A DNA stretch of 64,000 nt, taken from Polaromonas sp. Lineage in GTDB: Bacteria; Pseudomonadota; Gammaproteobacteria; Burkholderiales; Burkholderiaceae_C. Within the stretch, counting starts at the first letter, position 1. Each line of letters opens with the position of its first letter. The position numbers were made by a program, and so were the translations under genes. Of this stretch, positions 52,004 to 60,649 are shown piece by piece. Where the stretch lies: NCBI GenBank assembly GCA_013298945.1, contig JAAFJR010000002.1, positions 434,001 through 498,000 of the forward strand. The letters run 5' to 3'. The notes under the pieces are model-generated. The model was not told the origin of the DNA. It searched no databases and saw only the letters and a list, made by a program, of their open reading frames with translations.

Positions 52004-52480
52004 ATGAGCACTAGAAATGAACGATTACAAAATGTCTACCGCCACTACAAAGAACAGACTGGTAACATTTCAGTAGATGCAGACAAGCTGGCAGAATGGG
52101 CGATGGCGCGTGGCATGGCAGCACCACAACCTAAAACGGCAAAAGAACTTTTGGCCGCTCAATTCTCTGATGCTCTTAGGGCTGAATACGAAACTGACGA
52201 AGATACAGGGCTTGAATATCGTAAAAATCACAATATACGATACCCAAAATCCGATGGTCGTCAAGGTTCGCTATGGTTCGATATTGATGATGCTTCTTAT
52301 GCCCACATGAGCGCATCACTAACCAACAGAAGGCAACAAATGGTCGGAGATGCAGTTCACTTAAAAACCGATGAATTCATTTGGAATAAGAAAAATCCAA
52401 ATGAACAACAAATAAAGTTACATATGGACTTTACAGAAGACGTACAAGAGAACTTTGCCCTAAAAGATGTAATGATCTAA
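52004..52480 (+). CDS. Hypothetical protein paired with the XRE-ImmA gene
   Basis: A protein of 158 residues from ATG 52004. A TTG two codons earlier is possible, but the purine run AGAAAG (51992-51997) is better placed for the ATG. It is hydrophilic and acidic, with the segments ERLQNVYRHYKEQTGN and GSLWFDIDDASYAHM, and has no signal peptide or membrane segment. I do not recognise the family. The gap of 18 bp to the XRE-ImmA gene indicates an operon, so it may be the partner (toxin, substrate or co-regulator) of that protein. Confidence 0.6.
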   Translation: MSTRNERLQNVYRHYKEQTGNISVDADKLAEWAMARGMAAPQPKTAKELLAAQFSDALRAEYETDEDTGLEYRKNHNIRYPKSDGRQGSLWFDIDDASYAHMSASLTNRRQQMVGDAVHLKTDEFIWNKKNPNEQQIKLHMDFTEDVQENFALKDVMI

Positions 52481-52481
52481 G

Positions 52482-52682
52482 TTACTTCGATTTTTTCCAT
52501 CGAGCTAAAGCCCCCAAACGTGCTAAATCAACTCGCTCATCCTTGGTTTGATTTTTAGCGCGAGCCAAACCGCCAGTAGCCCGTTTATCGGACTTCACTG
52601 GCGGTTTTTCTTCTTCCCCTGTAGCTTGCTGCACAATTGAAAAAGCTGTTTGATTTACGTCTTTTTTCATACCTTTAAGCAT
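52482..52682 (-). CDS. Small basic hypothetical protein
   Basis: Sixty-six residues (62 if the second ATG at 52670 is used), convergent with the previous gene. The sequence KRATGGLARAKN followed by LGALARWKKSK resembles small basic proteins ending in AAxARW that are common in mobile regions of proteobacteria and have no known function. It is lysine-rich, so nucleic-acid binding is plausible. No clear ribosome-binding site decides between the two starts. Confidence 0.55.
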   Translation of the reverse strand: MLKGMKKDVNQTAFSIVQQATGEEEKPPVKSDKRATGGLARAKNQTKDERVDLARLGALARWKKSK

Positions 52683-53222
52683 AGCATTTGATGCTTAGTT
52701 TGCAAAGATGGTTACATTACAAACTGAGACATTACCAAATTGTCTACGATACATAGTTTTGCCTCACAAAATTTTAAACGAATGTCAGCAAGTGATGCCA
52801 ACTACTTGTTTTAAGGTCTCTAGGTCAGAGTCCCTGCCTTTATTCGCACCAATGGTGGTGTTGATTTCGTAAAGGTTTTTCGCTTCTGATTTAGTTTACG
52901 GCGTATTTTAATGTCAATCTTCAATCTTCAATCTTCAATGCTTTTATCGTTTACTCTGGTGCGGCATACCGTGAATAACCAAAATAGTAGTTAGATGTCC
53001 AGAAAAGCACGTTGCTAAATCTGTAGTTAAAGTCAATGGCATCAACACGAGTAAAAGCGTTTTTTCATTGACCAGTAGGGCAACTTGTGGCTTCTAGAAG
53101 AAGTCCTTGGTGTACCAGTTGCCAAGAAATTGCGAAATGCACCATCGGACCCAATGGCAGATGGTTTGATGCGATCAAGCAATTTTTTTTTGGCAATGGA
53201 TCACATAGCTCGTGAATTAGCC
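52683..53222. other. 540-bp stretch without an intact gene
   Basis: The stretch contains a 7-bp tandem repeat (CAATCTT three times, 52915-52935). Near its end, on the plus strand, a 52-codon open stretch from 53079 to 53237 has no start and follows an in-frame TAG. Its text (WLLEEVLGVPVAKKLRNAPS, then MDHIARELALCLK) looks like the end of a real protein. It overlaps the 3' end of the minus-strand ATPase gene, so it is most likely the remnant of an older gene. Confidence 0.5.
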
Positions 53223-53753
53223 TTATGCCTCAAGTAACTTTTTAACAGCAATCGTCAGGTTTGCTAAATTCGGTGTGTGGATTACGGTAAGTTGTACCTC
53301 AAGCTCATTGCAAACTGCCTGGGCATGGGTTGACTCTGCTTCGGCCAATTCGGAAATGGACTGAATATCATGTGAGCCTTGGTCTCTCAGCGCCAATCTA
53401 CTAGCGATGATGTTTGACTCCTCAGTGAGCAGAATCACACCCGTTAGGTTAAGCGCCTTAAACACCGCAGTCTCCAGTGGGGTCAAAGCGCTCTGAACAT
53501 TTCGCAGTACAAAATGACCATCGAGCAATATGTTTGGATGGGTCAAGCGTCTTTGAGCAACAGCTCGTATCAAAGCCAGTTGGTTGTTATCTAGATCAAA
53601 AGTCTTCTTGTCAGTTCCCCACGTAGCCTGTCCCTTTTCATCACGAATAAGTTGACTGGCAGTAAAGTGGCTGATTCCAAGCGCGTTCGCGACAGGTGTA
53701 CCTAGAAACCCTTTCCCAACACCATGCACGCCTGCTAAGAAGATGACACTCAT
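53223..53753 (-). CDS. Small P-loop ATPase / kinase-like protein, last gene of the defence-like operon
   Basis: The 176-residue protein starts with MSVIFLAGVHGVGKGFLG, a Walker A loop (GxxGxGKG) of the adenylate-kinase/AAA type. It continues with HPNILLDGHFVL, a possible Walker B or lid region. The length is that of a nucleotide kinase or a small sensor ATPase. The start overlaps the end of the ASCH gene by 4 bp, so both are translationally coupled. The substrate is unknown. In this setting it could phosphorylate a nucleotide or protein as part of a toxin or signalling step. Confidence 0.7.
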   Translation of the reverse strand: MSVIFLAGVHGVGKGFLGTPVANALGISHFTASQLIRDEKGQATWGTDKKTFDLDNNQLALIRAVAQRRLTHPNILLDGHFVLRNVQSALTPLETAVFKALNLTGVILLTEESNIIASRLALRDQGSHDIQSISELAEAESTHAQAVCNELEVQLTVIHTPNLANLTIAVKKLLEA

Positions 53754-54214
53754 TTTTTTACCTCTGATTCTAAGAGTTGTTCAAGTTTTTTCAATTCCTT
53801 CAGAGTAAGGTATCTGAAAGACTGAGGGGCTGAAAAAGGCTTGAAAACTTTTGTTGGTTTAACTGGTTTGTCATACACGCGAACATTTTCGAGCATGATG
53901 GCAAAACCGGTTTTCTTTGAGTCAAAGTAGGCGAACAATTCTGCTTTTGTTAGTCCGCCGCCGTTTCCTTTGGAAATATCCCAGAGTTTGGTTGGGCTAG
54001 CTTCAATGATTTCCTTCACATCAGCTAAAGCAATAATCATCTGCACGGGGGATGAAGAATAGATGGCGATGGTGCCTATGTTTTGAGCGGGAATAGTGCG
54101 GCGTAGCTCAACCAGCTTGCTACCCGCGACGATGAGGTTGGCAAATTTCGGCTTTACGGAGAGCAAGATGGCACTACCGTTGTGCGTGTTTGAGTATTCT
54201 GGAAAAAGAGTCAT
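53750..54214 (-). CDS. ASCH-domain (PUA-like) protein
   Basis: At 154 residues this is a single ASCH domain: ILLSVKPKFANLIVAGSK followed by VELRRTIP, then IAIYSSSPVQMIIALADV and PTKLWDIS. ASCH domains share the PUA-like fold and bind RNA or modified nucleotides, and some are hydrolases. The gene begins 41 bp inside the end of the PIN-GNAT gene and ends 4 bp inside the kinase-like gene, so the three form one translational unit. Confidence 0.8.
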   Translation of the reverse strand: MTLFPEYSNTHNGSAILLSVKPKFANLIVAGSKLVELRRTIPAQNIGTIAIYSSSPVQMIIALADVKEIIEASPTKLWDISKGNGGGLTKAELFAYFDSKKTGFAIMLENVRVYDKPVKPTKVFKPFSAPQSFRYLTLKELKKLEQLLESEVKK

Positions 54215-55649
54215 CTGAAATTTTTGTAATCGATTGAATTGGGCCTGTCACGATGCCTTCTTGTGTCAATGCTTGATATGGAATGGATGAATGAAAGTGA
54301 ATTGCGAGCCTGAACAGCATCACCTTGGTAGGAGTCCTAGCCATTGTCTCAATGTCCCTTTGGCTGTAAACCGTGCGACGGCTAACGATTTGCATGATGT
54401 TCGTGGAGTTGTCGTGTACTTCGTAGCGTTCTACGATGCCTAGTGTTGTTACAGCCTTCTCGTCGCCTGTCCTATAAAAAAGAACAATATCCCCAGGCTT
54501 AACTTGGTTTGTTGGCGCTTTACATAAGTAGGCTTGCTTGATCGCGTTACCAGCAACAGAATTGCCACTGAATAGTTGACCTTGGCGTGCCAAATCCGGG
54601 AAAAGAATTTGATGGTATTGCGGTTGTATGGGGACAAGAAATTTTTGAACGGAGGCATCATTCCGATAATGGGGAAAGTACAGCTTTGCGTAGTCAAGCG
54701 CAGGAACATCTATGACGGGCGGTGAAGATGGGTGAGCTTTAACAAGCATGATGTCAGTACCATACATGCCGCGCCTTTGAAAACCGAAATCGCTCAGTAG
54801 TTCCAATAGGTAAAACTGATCGTCGCTTGTATGAGCGAAAATGTTTTCACATCGGTTATCTGTGGCGAATCGAAACGCTGCTTTTAAGAAAAGTTCGCCG
54901 ATTTTCTGCCCTCGAATTTGCTCCCCAACCTTGAAGGTGCAGAGCTTCAGTGACAACCCATGTAGCGATTCCTTTGCATCGTTGATTACCTCGTTTGTTT
55001 GCATTGCATAGATGCAAATTGCCTCAATTGATTCTTGTTTTGTTCGGGCAATCCATGCCTTTCTACCAGTTTGCGCCTTATCGTGAAACCATTTATTGAA
55101 ACTACGTTCTGGCGTGTCGTAGCTAGAGCGCAGGCTATCAAACAGCGGTGTGTTGAGTTGACTGGTGAGGCTGTACATTGGAACATCCTCAATGTTCGGG
55201 AGATGAACTTCCTCTGGTTCGTGCAAACGACGCAGCCAATCCTCAGCCGTTTGGATGTTGTAAATTCGATCACCAAAACCTGCTTGGCGGGCTTTGGTAT
55301 GTATTTCTTTATCTTCGGTGACAAGGGCATGAACGGCGGAACATTCAAGCGCATGAAGGATATCGTTGTCACATGCGTCATTCACGGAGGTTTGGGCTGT
55401 GTTGCGAGGGCTTGAGGGTACCCCCTCAAGTTTTGTGTACTGTTGAAGCCGGGCTAGTGTTCGGTCGCGCCTTTGTATATCTTTGTCACGATCAATATCA
55501 ATTTTTGATGCCGGGTGGTAGAGCAACTGATGCCCGCCGACCCCGGCCAATCGTACAAAATTGGCCAGGCTTGGCGCTAGAACAAGCATGGAATCCTGAA
55601 GCGGTATCAGGATGTTCGTGTCTAGCAGAAAGCGCAGGCGTTGACTCAA
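54174..55649 (-). CDS. PIN-GNAT-PUA/EVE fusion protein
   Basis: This 491-residue protein joins three activities. Residues 1-135 are a PIN-type ribonuclease: LLDTNILIPLQDS has the first acidic residue, DACDNDILHALE the middle ones, and ALVTEDKEIHTKA the last. Residues 200-310 are a GNAT acetyltransferase with the acetyl-CoA loop EQIRGQKIGELFLKAA. Residues 350-485 are a PUA/EVE-like domain with KPGDIVLFYRTGDEKAVTTL and GIVTGPIQSI. PIN domains cut RNA, and EVE/PUA-like domains recognise modified bases. It starts 8 bp after the helicase gene ends and overlaps the ASCH gene by 41 bp. Its role is unknown to me, and a toxin or sensor-effector is inferred from the domains. Confidence 0.8.
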   Translation of the reverse strand: MSQRLRFLLDTNILIPLQDSMLVLAPSLANFVRLAGVGGHQLLYHPASKIDIDRDKDIQRRDRTLARLQQYTKLEGVPSSPRNTAQTSVNDACDNDILHALECSAVHALVTEDKEIHTKARQAGFGDRIYNIQTAEDWLRRLHEPEEVHLPNIEDVPMYSLTSQLNTPLFDSLRSSYDTPERSFNKWFHDKAQTGRKAWIARTKQESIEAICIYAMQTNEVINDAKESLHGLSLKLCTFKVGEQIRGQKIGELFLKAAFRFATDNRCENIFAHTSDDQFYLLELLSDFGFQRRGMYGTDIMLVKAHPSSPPVIDVPALDYAKLYFPHYRNDASVQKFLVPIQPQYHQILFPDLARQGQLFSGNSVAGNAIKQAYLCKAPTNQVKPGDIVLFYRTGDEKAVTTLGIVERYEVHDNSTNIMQIVSRRTVYSQRDIETMARTPTKVMLFRLAIHFHSSIPYQALTQEGIVTGPIQSITKISDDSFSRILKHAQR

Positions 55650-55657
55650 GACATTTC

Positions 55658-58600
55658 CTACTGAGCCAATGAATTGCGTAAATGTATTGGATCACCAGCA
55701 CGCCCAAGCAACGTAGCTGCATCCAACACTCGGTTCTTGGTTTTGAAGGCGTTCAGCAAAGTACTAAATCCGGGGCATTTCCCCCAGTCGTGTGCGTTAC
55801 CAATTACAAACACGCGTAACTTGGCTCGTGTAAGGGCCACATTCAGGATGTTTGGCTTTAAAGATGCCCAGTGACGACTTCCGCCACCCTCGTCACCTGG
55901 AGCGGAACCCAGCACTATGAATACCACTTCAGCCTCTCGTCCTTGAAAGCGATGAACCGTACCACATGCAGTTGGTTGCTCTTTGTGAAGCAATTTAACC
56001 GCTTTAATCACGTCTTCGCATTCCTGAGAGACTTTTCTAAACGGCGAAATGACGAACGTGGTCGAATTCTTTCGGTCCTTGCCGTGTGTTGGCCATCGGT
56101 GCTTAAATAGTTCGAGAATGTCGTACAGAGTATGCATTTCGTCATGAACAAGGGGGCCATCAGCTGACTGTCCGCGAACGTCGATCCATGCACTGTCACC
56201 CAAGACGCAATCAATACCTGTGGGATCTGTGTTTGCCTGAACCATCTGACCGCAATAGGCAATCTCATTCGCAACGCTGAACATCGGATCAGCACAACGG
56301 CGGTGTGCACGCAGTGGCAATCCCGTCCAGACACCGTTCTGCGATGTGGATGCCTCACCGATGTATGCCCCCAAAATCATGGTCCGATCCGCAACGGTCT
56401 GAGCGGATGCCTGTATCGGTGACCAACAAATTCCTACGCCCTGGCGTTCGCGCAATCGCGCGACCACCGCATTGGGCACGGTCATGACTGGTTCGACTTG
56501 TAAAGGATCGCCGATGATGACAGCACGCTTACTGCGCCATAGGGCACCCGCTACCGATTGTGGTGTCGCCTGTCCTGCCTCGTCGATCAGTAACCATCCC
56601 AAATCTTCTTGCCCTAGTTTGCCAAATAGACGGTCAAAAGATGCGAGCGTGGTAGATACGACTGGAACCGTGAAAAACAGTGCGTTCCATAGAGTATTTC
56701 GGCTAGCTTCTTCTATCGGTTCTGGCAGTTCGCCGACTAACATGGCATGAACCGCTCGCAAGTTGGGGATTGCTTTATTTTTGCATGCAAGTAAAGTAGT
56801 CTCGTGCAATCGTAATGCGGCAAGAAAGAGTTTTGCACGTAGTTCATCAAACGTTGGAGTTACCCATGCACTGGCGAGATGCCAGTTTTGCGCTGGCTGT
56901 TCAAAAAACTCTTTGTCAGGAATAACCGACCCTGACCGTCGAAGATCCTTGAGGCACTCTTGATATTGTTTGACCAGATAGCTAGCTTCCGTTGTACGGC
57001 TGCCAGCGCTGTCGATTTCCTTGCGCCACTTGGCATCTTCCACACGCTTGCTTTGTTCGTTTTGGGTCAGTTTTTTCTGCGCGTCCACAGCAAGGTGTGA
57101 TGCCTGTTCTCGCGCATGGAGTGCATCGCGCCAAGCGGCTGCATGGGCTGTTCTGCGAGGCCTTGCCTCGTTGGTGGCCGCGATCCACTGACGCATGCGA
57201 GTAGTTTCGAGTCCTATCGCCTTTAGCCAACGATCCCAGATACGTGGCGCATCTTTAATTTCAGCATCTTTCAATTGATCTGATGCAATTTGTGCGTCAA
57301 GCCGCGTTGTTTGCTCGCGTGTGTCGGCCTCAGTAGAGGAGGTTTGCGCCGTGCTTAACGCCACATGAGCGTTGAAGATCACAGTATCGCATTGCGCCAA
57401 AGCGGAAACATGACTCGCTTTCAAGGCGCTGATCCGTTTTTTTAGTTCGTCCACTTCACTCTCAGCACGATGCAAGTCAAGCGTCGCCTGCTCCCCTGCA
57501 GCGAACTGTGAACGTAGTTTCTCGACTTGAGCGAGCGCCGACAAGAATTCATCCTTTGATTCATGCCAAGTTTGTCCGGCAGTTGTGTCGTCTTGATTTT
57601 CGAGAACACCTCTTATGTCGCAGGGTTGTCCAGGAGAATAAGCCTTGGCCGATCCGTACCTATTGAACAGTGCATTCGCGAATGTTCGTCGATTATCCTT
57701 GCTACCAAGTGCTCCAGCGATCAGTCCCCATGCGGGTTTGATGATTTTGGCTGAGTCGAAAACATGCTGAGCTACGTCCATGAAATAACCCGCATGTGGA
57801 TGTTCATTGCGGGCAATCTTCACCCATGAAGGCAATTCTTGAGTAATATTCTTGACAGCTGCATCGTTGTTGCTTGCGACGACAATGCCTGTACCGGCGA
57901 CGATTTCTGCCTTAATCGGATATACATTCATGCCACCAACAATTGTTTTAGGATCAAATGCACGCCACGGATCAGACAGGGCAGCCAACGCATTTGCTCG
58001 CTGAACGACTACATCCGCGATTACATCTTGTAGTAGGGTTGTCTTTCCTGTGCCGGGTGGACCGTTCACGGCCAGCACTCCAGCGTGGTCGTGCAATTGT
58101 CCGCAAATTTCTCCAACGGCCGCCTGTTGTGCCAACATCAGGTGGTGGTTTTTGGAAGCAGGCCAGCGACCCACCGGCATTTGAGTCGGCGATACGCATC
58201 GAGCCATCGCATTGTGCTGCGTTAATGTGTCACGACGGCGGGTTGCGTTTGATTCCGATCCGAGATAACGGCTAAGACCAGAACCGAATGAACGACCGCT
58301 GTCGGCTTGGGCAATTAGGCGATCCAGATCATCAAGGTAGAAAGAATTCAAAAACTCAATGTCGGAGTCTATCTTTGCCGAATCGTCATCCTTGCGTCGC
58401 TTACGTAGACTGGACTTGACCACTAAGCTGAACTTCATTTTGTCGGTGAGATCTCCCAACGGTTTAAGTGCGCAAGTCAACTCCTCTTCCAGTTCGCGCC
58501 AAGTTATCGAACCGCTAGCGGGCGTGTCACTGGTATTGGTCGAAGCGGTAAAGGTCGCGCTGGCTGACCTAGGAGGCAGGATTGGCAACTCGATACGCTC

Positions 58601-59116
58601 CGTTGCGGGTTCCTCGACAGGTAAATTTCCTCTCCTTGACCTGAAGGCATCTGAGAGGATGTTGATATCGACATTCAACCCATCGAGAGTTTTTTTTGTG
58701 CGTAATCGCTCTATGCCGATTGAAAATCCGGCTGGGACGAAAGAATCTGAGACTGCATTTCCCGAGCTTGTCACCACAAATGCGCCCAACCACCCGTGTC
58801 CACTGATACGCTGTAAATCATCTTCTTGTAATCGTTCGTTAGGACTTACGGCTCGGAGAATTATTTCAGCCCACGCTTTGGTACTGGCCACCCCAACGTA
58901 AACAGCATGCACCCAGTTCTCATCTGGTGAATCAGAGATGAGTGATCTGTTGTGCCCCGCGTGCCACGGTAGTTTTTCGCCAGATGTCAGGTGAAAAATG
59001 CGAAGACGTTTGTTGCTGTCTTTTTCCCTGGGTGCGGCGGGAATATTAAATATTTCTGTATCACGCCAGAAACGAAGAACAGCACTTGGAGCATCAGATT
59101 TAGCTTTGACCATCAA
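55658..59116 (-). CDS. UPF1-like superfamily 1 helicase with central coiled coil
   Basis: An 1,152-residue protein with a full set of SF1 motifs: Walker A NGPPGTGKTTLLQDV (about 349), Walker B LLIDEAGQA (about 841), motif III GDPLQVEPV (about 868), GTVHRFQGREAEVVF (about 1050) and NVALTRAKLRVFVIGN (about 1090). The long insert between motifs I and II (about 510-740) is rich in Ala, Glu, Lys and Arg and looks like a coiled coil. The first ~300 residues form an extra N-terminal region starting with RLRIFHLTSGEKLPWHAG, whose function I do not know. The start overlaps the nuclease gene by 4 bp. It probably unwinds or translocates on DNA or RNA together with that nuclease. Confidence 0.85.
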   Translation of the reverse strand: MMVKAKSDAPSAVLRFWRDTEIFNIPAAPREKDSNKRLRIFHLTSGEKLPWHAGHNRSLISDSPDENWVHAVYVGVASTKAWAEIILRAVSPNERLQEDDLQRISGHGWLGAFVVTSSGNAVSDSFVPAGFSIGIERLRTKKTLDGLNVDINILSDAFRSRRGNLPVEEPATERIELPILPPRSASATFTASTNTSDTPASGSITWRELEEELTCALKPLGDLTDKMKFSLVVKSSLRKRRKDDDSAKIDSDIEFLNSFYLDDLDRLIAQADSGRSFGSGLSRYLGSESNATRRRDTLTQHNAMARCVSPTQMPVGRWPASKNHHLMLAQQAAVGEICGQLHDHAGVLAVNGPPGTGKTTLLQDVIADVVVQRANALAALSDPWRAFDPKTIVGGMNVYPIKAEIVAGTGIVVASNNDAAVKNITQELPSWVKIARNEHPHAGYFMDVAQHVFDSAKIIKPAWGLIAGALGSKDNRRTFANALFNRYGSAKAYSPGQPCDIRGVLENQDDTTAGQTWHESKDEFLSALAQVEKLRSQFAAGEQATLDLHRAESEVDELKKRISALKASHVSALAQCDTVIFNAHVALSTAQTSSTEADTREQTTRLDAQIASDQLKDAEIKDAPRIWDRWLKAIGLETTRMRQWIAATNEARPRRTAHAAAWRDALHAREQASHLAVDAQKKLTQNEQSKRVEDAKWRKEIDSAGSRTTEASYLVKQYQECLKDLRRSGSVIPDKEFFEQPAQNWHLASAWVTPTFDELRAKLFLAALRLHETTLLACKNKAIPNLRAVHAMLVGELPEPIEEASRNTLWNALFFTVPVVSTTLASFDRLFGKLGQEDLGWLLIDEAGQATPQSVAGALWRSKRAVIIGDPLQVEPVMTVPNAVVARLRERQGVGICWSPIQASAQTVADRTMILGAYIGEASTSQNGVWTGLPLRAHRRCADPMFSVANEIAYCGQMVQANTDPTGIDCVLGDSAWIDVRGQSADGPLVHDEMHTLYDILELFKHRWPTHGKDRKNSTTFVISPFRKVSQECEDVIKAVKLLHKEQPTACGTVHRFQGREAEVVFIVLGSAPGDEGGGSRHWASLKPNILNVALTRAKLRVFVIGNAHDWGKCPGFSTLLNAFKTKNRVLDAATLLGRAGDPIHLRNSLAQ

Positions 59117-60261
59117 CGTCTTTTCTGCTCCGTTTTCTTAGAAGGGATACGCTGCGATTCCAACATTAGCCGTGTTTTCTCAAGTTCTTTTTGCAACACT
59201 TCAGCATCCGGCAGCACGGTCTTATAGTTCGCCGCCATGATTTTGTTGGGTAGTCCGTCCAGCGCATACCGTGCCAAAGCATGTCCTTTGTCCGCGCACA
59301 GAATCAAACCAACTGGCGGGTTTTCATCTGGCAGTGTCCAGTTTTCTTTTGCGTAGTTGCAGTACATGTGCATCTGGCCGACATCAGCATGGGTAAGGCT
59401 ACTGAGTTTCAAGTCGATGATGACCAAACAATGCAAGCGGCGGTGAAAGAATAACAAGTCAACTCGATACCAAGTCTGGTCAATACGCAGGCGGCGTTGC
59501 CGACCTACAAATGTGAAGTCGCTACCGAGTTCCAGCAAGAAATCTTCAAGACGATGAATCAGAGCCTCTTCAAGTTCTGCTTCGGAATATTCGTCCTTGA
59601 GGTTCAAAAACTCCAGTACATACGGATCTTTGACGGCTTCGTCGGGGCTGATGGCGTCTTCTGGTCTCGCCACAGCACTCTTGGTCAGCATGGCTGTTTT
59701 GTTCTTCGACAGGGCAGTGCGTTCGTAGAACTGGCTTCCTATCTGGCGGTCAAGCTGGCGTACGCTCCAGCCGCCGCGCAAAGCTTCAATTTCATAGAAT
59801 TGGCGTGCATAGGTGTCTTTGACGGACAACAAACGCACGTAAGCAGACCACGGCAGAGAGAAGGTATTAGCCAGTTCAGTCCAACCCAATACCGCAGACG
59901 CTGTTTGCTTTTTTCTAGCCATGGTTGTCGTCAACTGGTTTGGCAATTCCGCAGACACCGTCTGCGGAATTGCCCATGTCAGGTAAAACTGGCGCATCTG
60001 ATCCAAGTTGCGGGCAGAAAATCCACGTCCGAACTGCTGGGTCAAGTCCCGCGACAGCCGCTCAATCAATTGTTCTCCATATTCAGCACGGCGTTTACCT
60101 TTCTGTTCTGCTTCCACAATGCGGCGACCAATCTCCCAATAGCTGGCTGTCATCAATGCATTGACGTTGCGAGCGGTGGCTTGTCGTGCAGCATGGAGCA
60201 GCTCAAAGATGCCGCTACGAACATCAATATAGGCGGCGGTTAAGGTGGGGGATTGGAGCAC
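59113..60261 (-). CDS. DUF1016/YhcG-family PDDEXK nuclease, first gene of the operon
   Basis: A 382-residue protein from GTG 60261. The N-terminal part has SYWEIGRRIVEAEQKG and GFSARNLDQMRQFYLTW, and the middle has EALRGGWSVRQLDRQI; both are typical of DUF1016. The C-terminal nuclease core reads YRVDLLFFHRRLHCLVIIDL with the Lys of DLK next, the D...DxK pattern of PD-(D/E)XK enzymes. Between the two parts lies a variable insert (QTVSAELPN, later QTASAVLGW) produced by palindromic DNA. The gene overlaps the helicase gene by 4 bp. No strong ribosome-binding site is visible before the GTG. Confidence 0.88.
   Translation of the reverse strand: MLQSPTLTAAYIDVRSGIFELLHAARQATARNVNALMTASYWEIGRRIVEAEQKGKRRAEYGEQLIERLSRDLTQQFGRGFSARNLDQMRQFYLTWAIPQTVSAELPNQLTTTMARKKQTASAVLGWTELANTFSLPWSAYVRLLSVKDTYARQFYEIEALRGGWSVRQLDRQIGSQFYERTALSKNKTAMLTKSAVARPEDAISPDEAVKDPYVLEFLNLKDEYSEAELEEALIHRLEDFLLELGSDFTFVGRQRRLRIDQTWYRVDLLFFHRRLHCLVIIDLKLSSLTHADVGQMHMYCNYAKENWTLPDENPPVGLILCADKGHALARYALDGLPNKIMAANYKTVLPDAEVLQKELEKTRLMLESQRIPSKKTEQKRR
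59942..59974. repeat. Perfect 15-bp inverted repeat inside the DUF1016 gene
   Basis: GGCAATTCCGCAGAC (59942-59956) and GTCTGCGGAATTGCC (59960-59974) are perfect complements with a 3-base loop. A partial copy of the arm, CCGCAGACGCTGT, lies about 50 bp to the left near 59893. The element codes for the IPQTVSAELPN part of the protein and keeps the frame. It looks like a palindromic element inserted into a tolerant linker between the two protein domains. Confidence 0.9.
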
Positions 60262-60649
60262 AGAATTGAGTTGAGAAAATTAAGTTAATTAATGTTTCAA
60301 ATTCTAAGGTTAAACCAACCGAAAAACAGAATACAGGTCGAATAAGTATCTCTCTTATCAAGCGTGACAGGTTTAGGCGATTTGGTTATCAGTAATGCCC
60401 AGTTGAAATCAGGCAGTATGCTTTACAAACAAACTATTGAGATAATTGATTTCTACATAACCGCTAGAGGTATTGCGTTCCATTAAAAAAAATCAACGAC
60501 TAAAAATTCAAAAAAGCATGAATATTCACAAATTCGAGTCAATTTGGATCCTTTTTTGGCTGCCCTCAAATTGAAGAAGCCGTCCAAAAAAAGGTGTGAC
60601 ACGCGTGTCACACGCTTTTCTTGGATGTGACAAAAGCTACGTGTGAATT
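60262..60649. other. Intergenic region between dam-like gene and nuclease operon
   Basis: A very AT-rich 388-bp stretch with no convincing gene. It should contain the promoter of the minus-strand nuclease-helicase operon. The stretch read leftwards as TTGAAACATTAATTAACTTA lies about 25-45 bp before the GTG, but the spacing of possible -35 and -10 boxes is poor. The 18-bp palindrome copy 2 lies at 60595-60612. Confidence 0.5.
60595..60612. promoter_or_regulatory. 18-bp perfect palindrome, copy 2
   Basis: TGTGACACGCGTGTCACA is identical to the copy at 47459-47476. Here it lies 38 bp beyond the stop of the adenine methylase gene and about 330 bp upstream of the nuclease operon. In both places a sequence ACGTGTGA or GACGTGTGA occurs a short way to the right. 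A shared regulator or partition protein could tie the two loci together. Confidence 0.6.
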
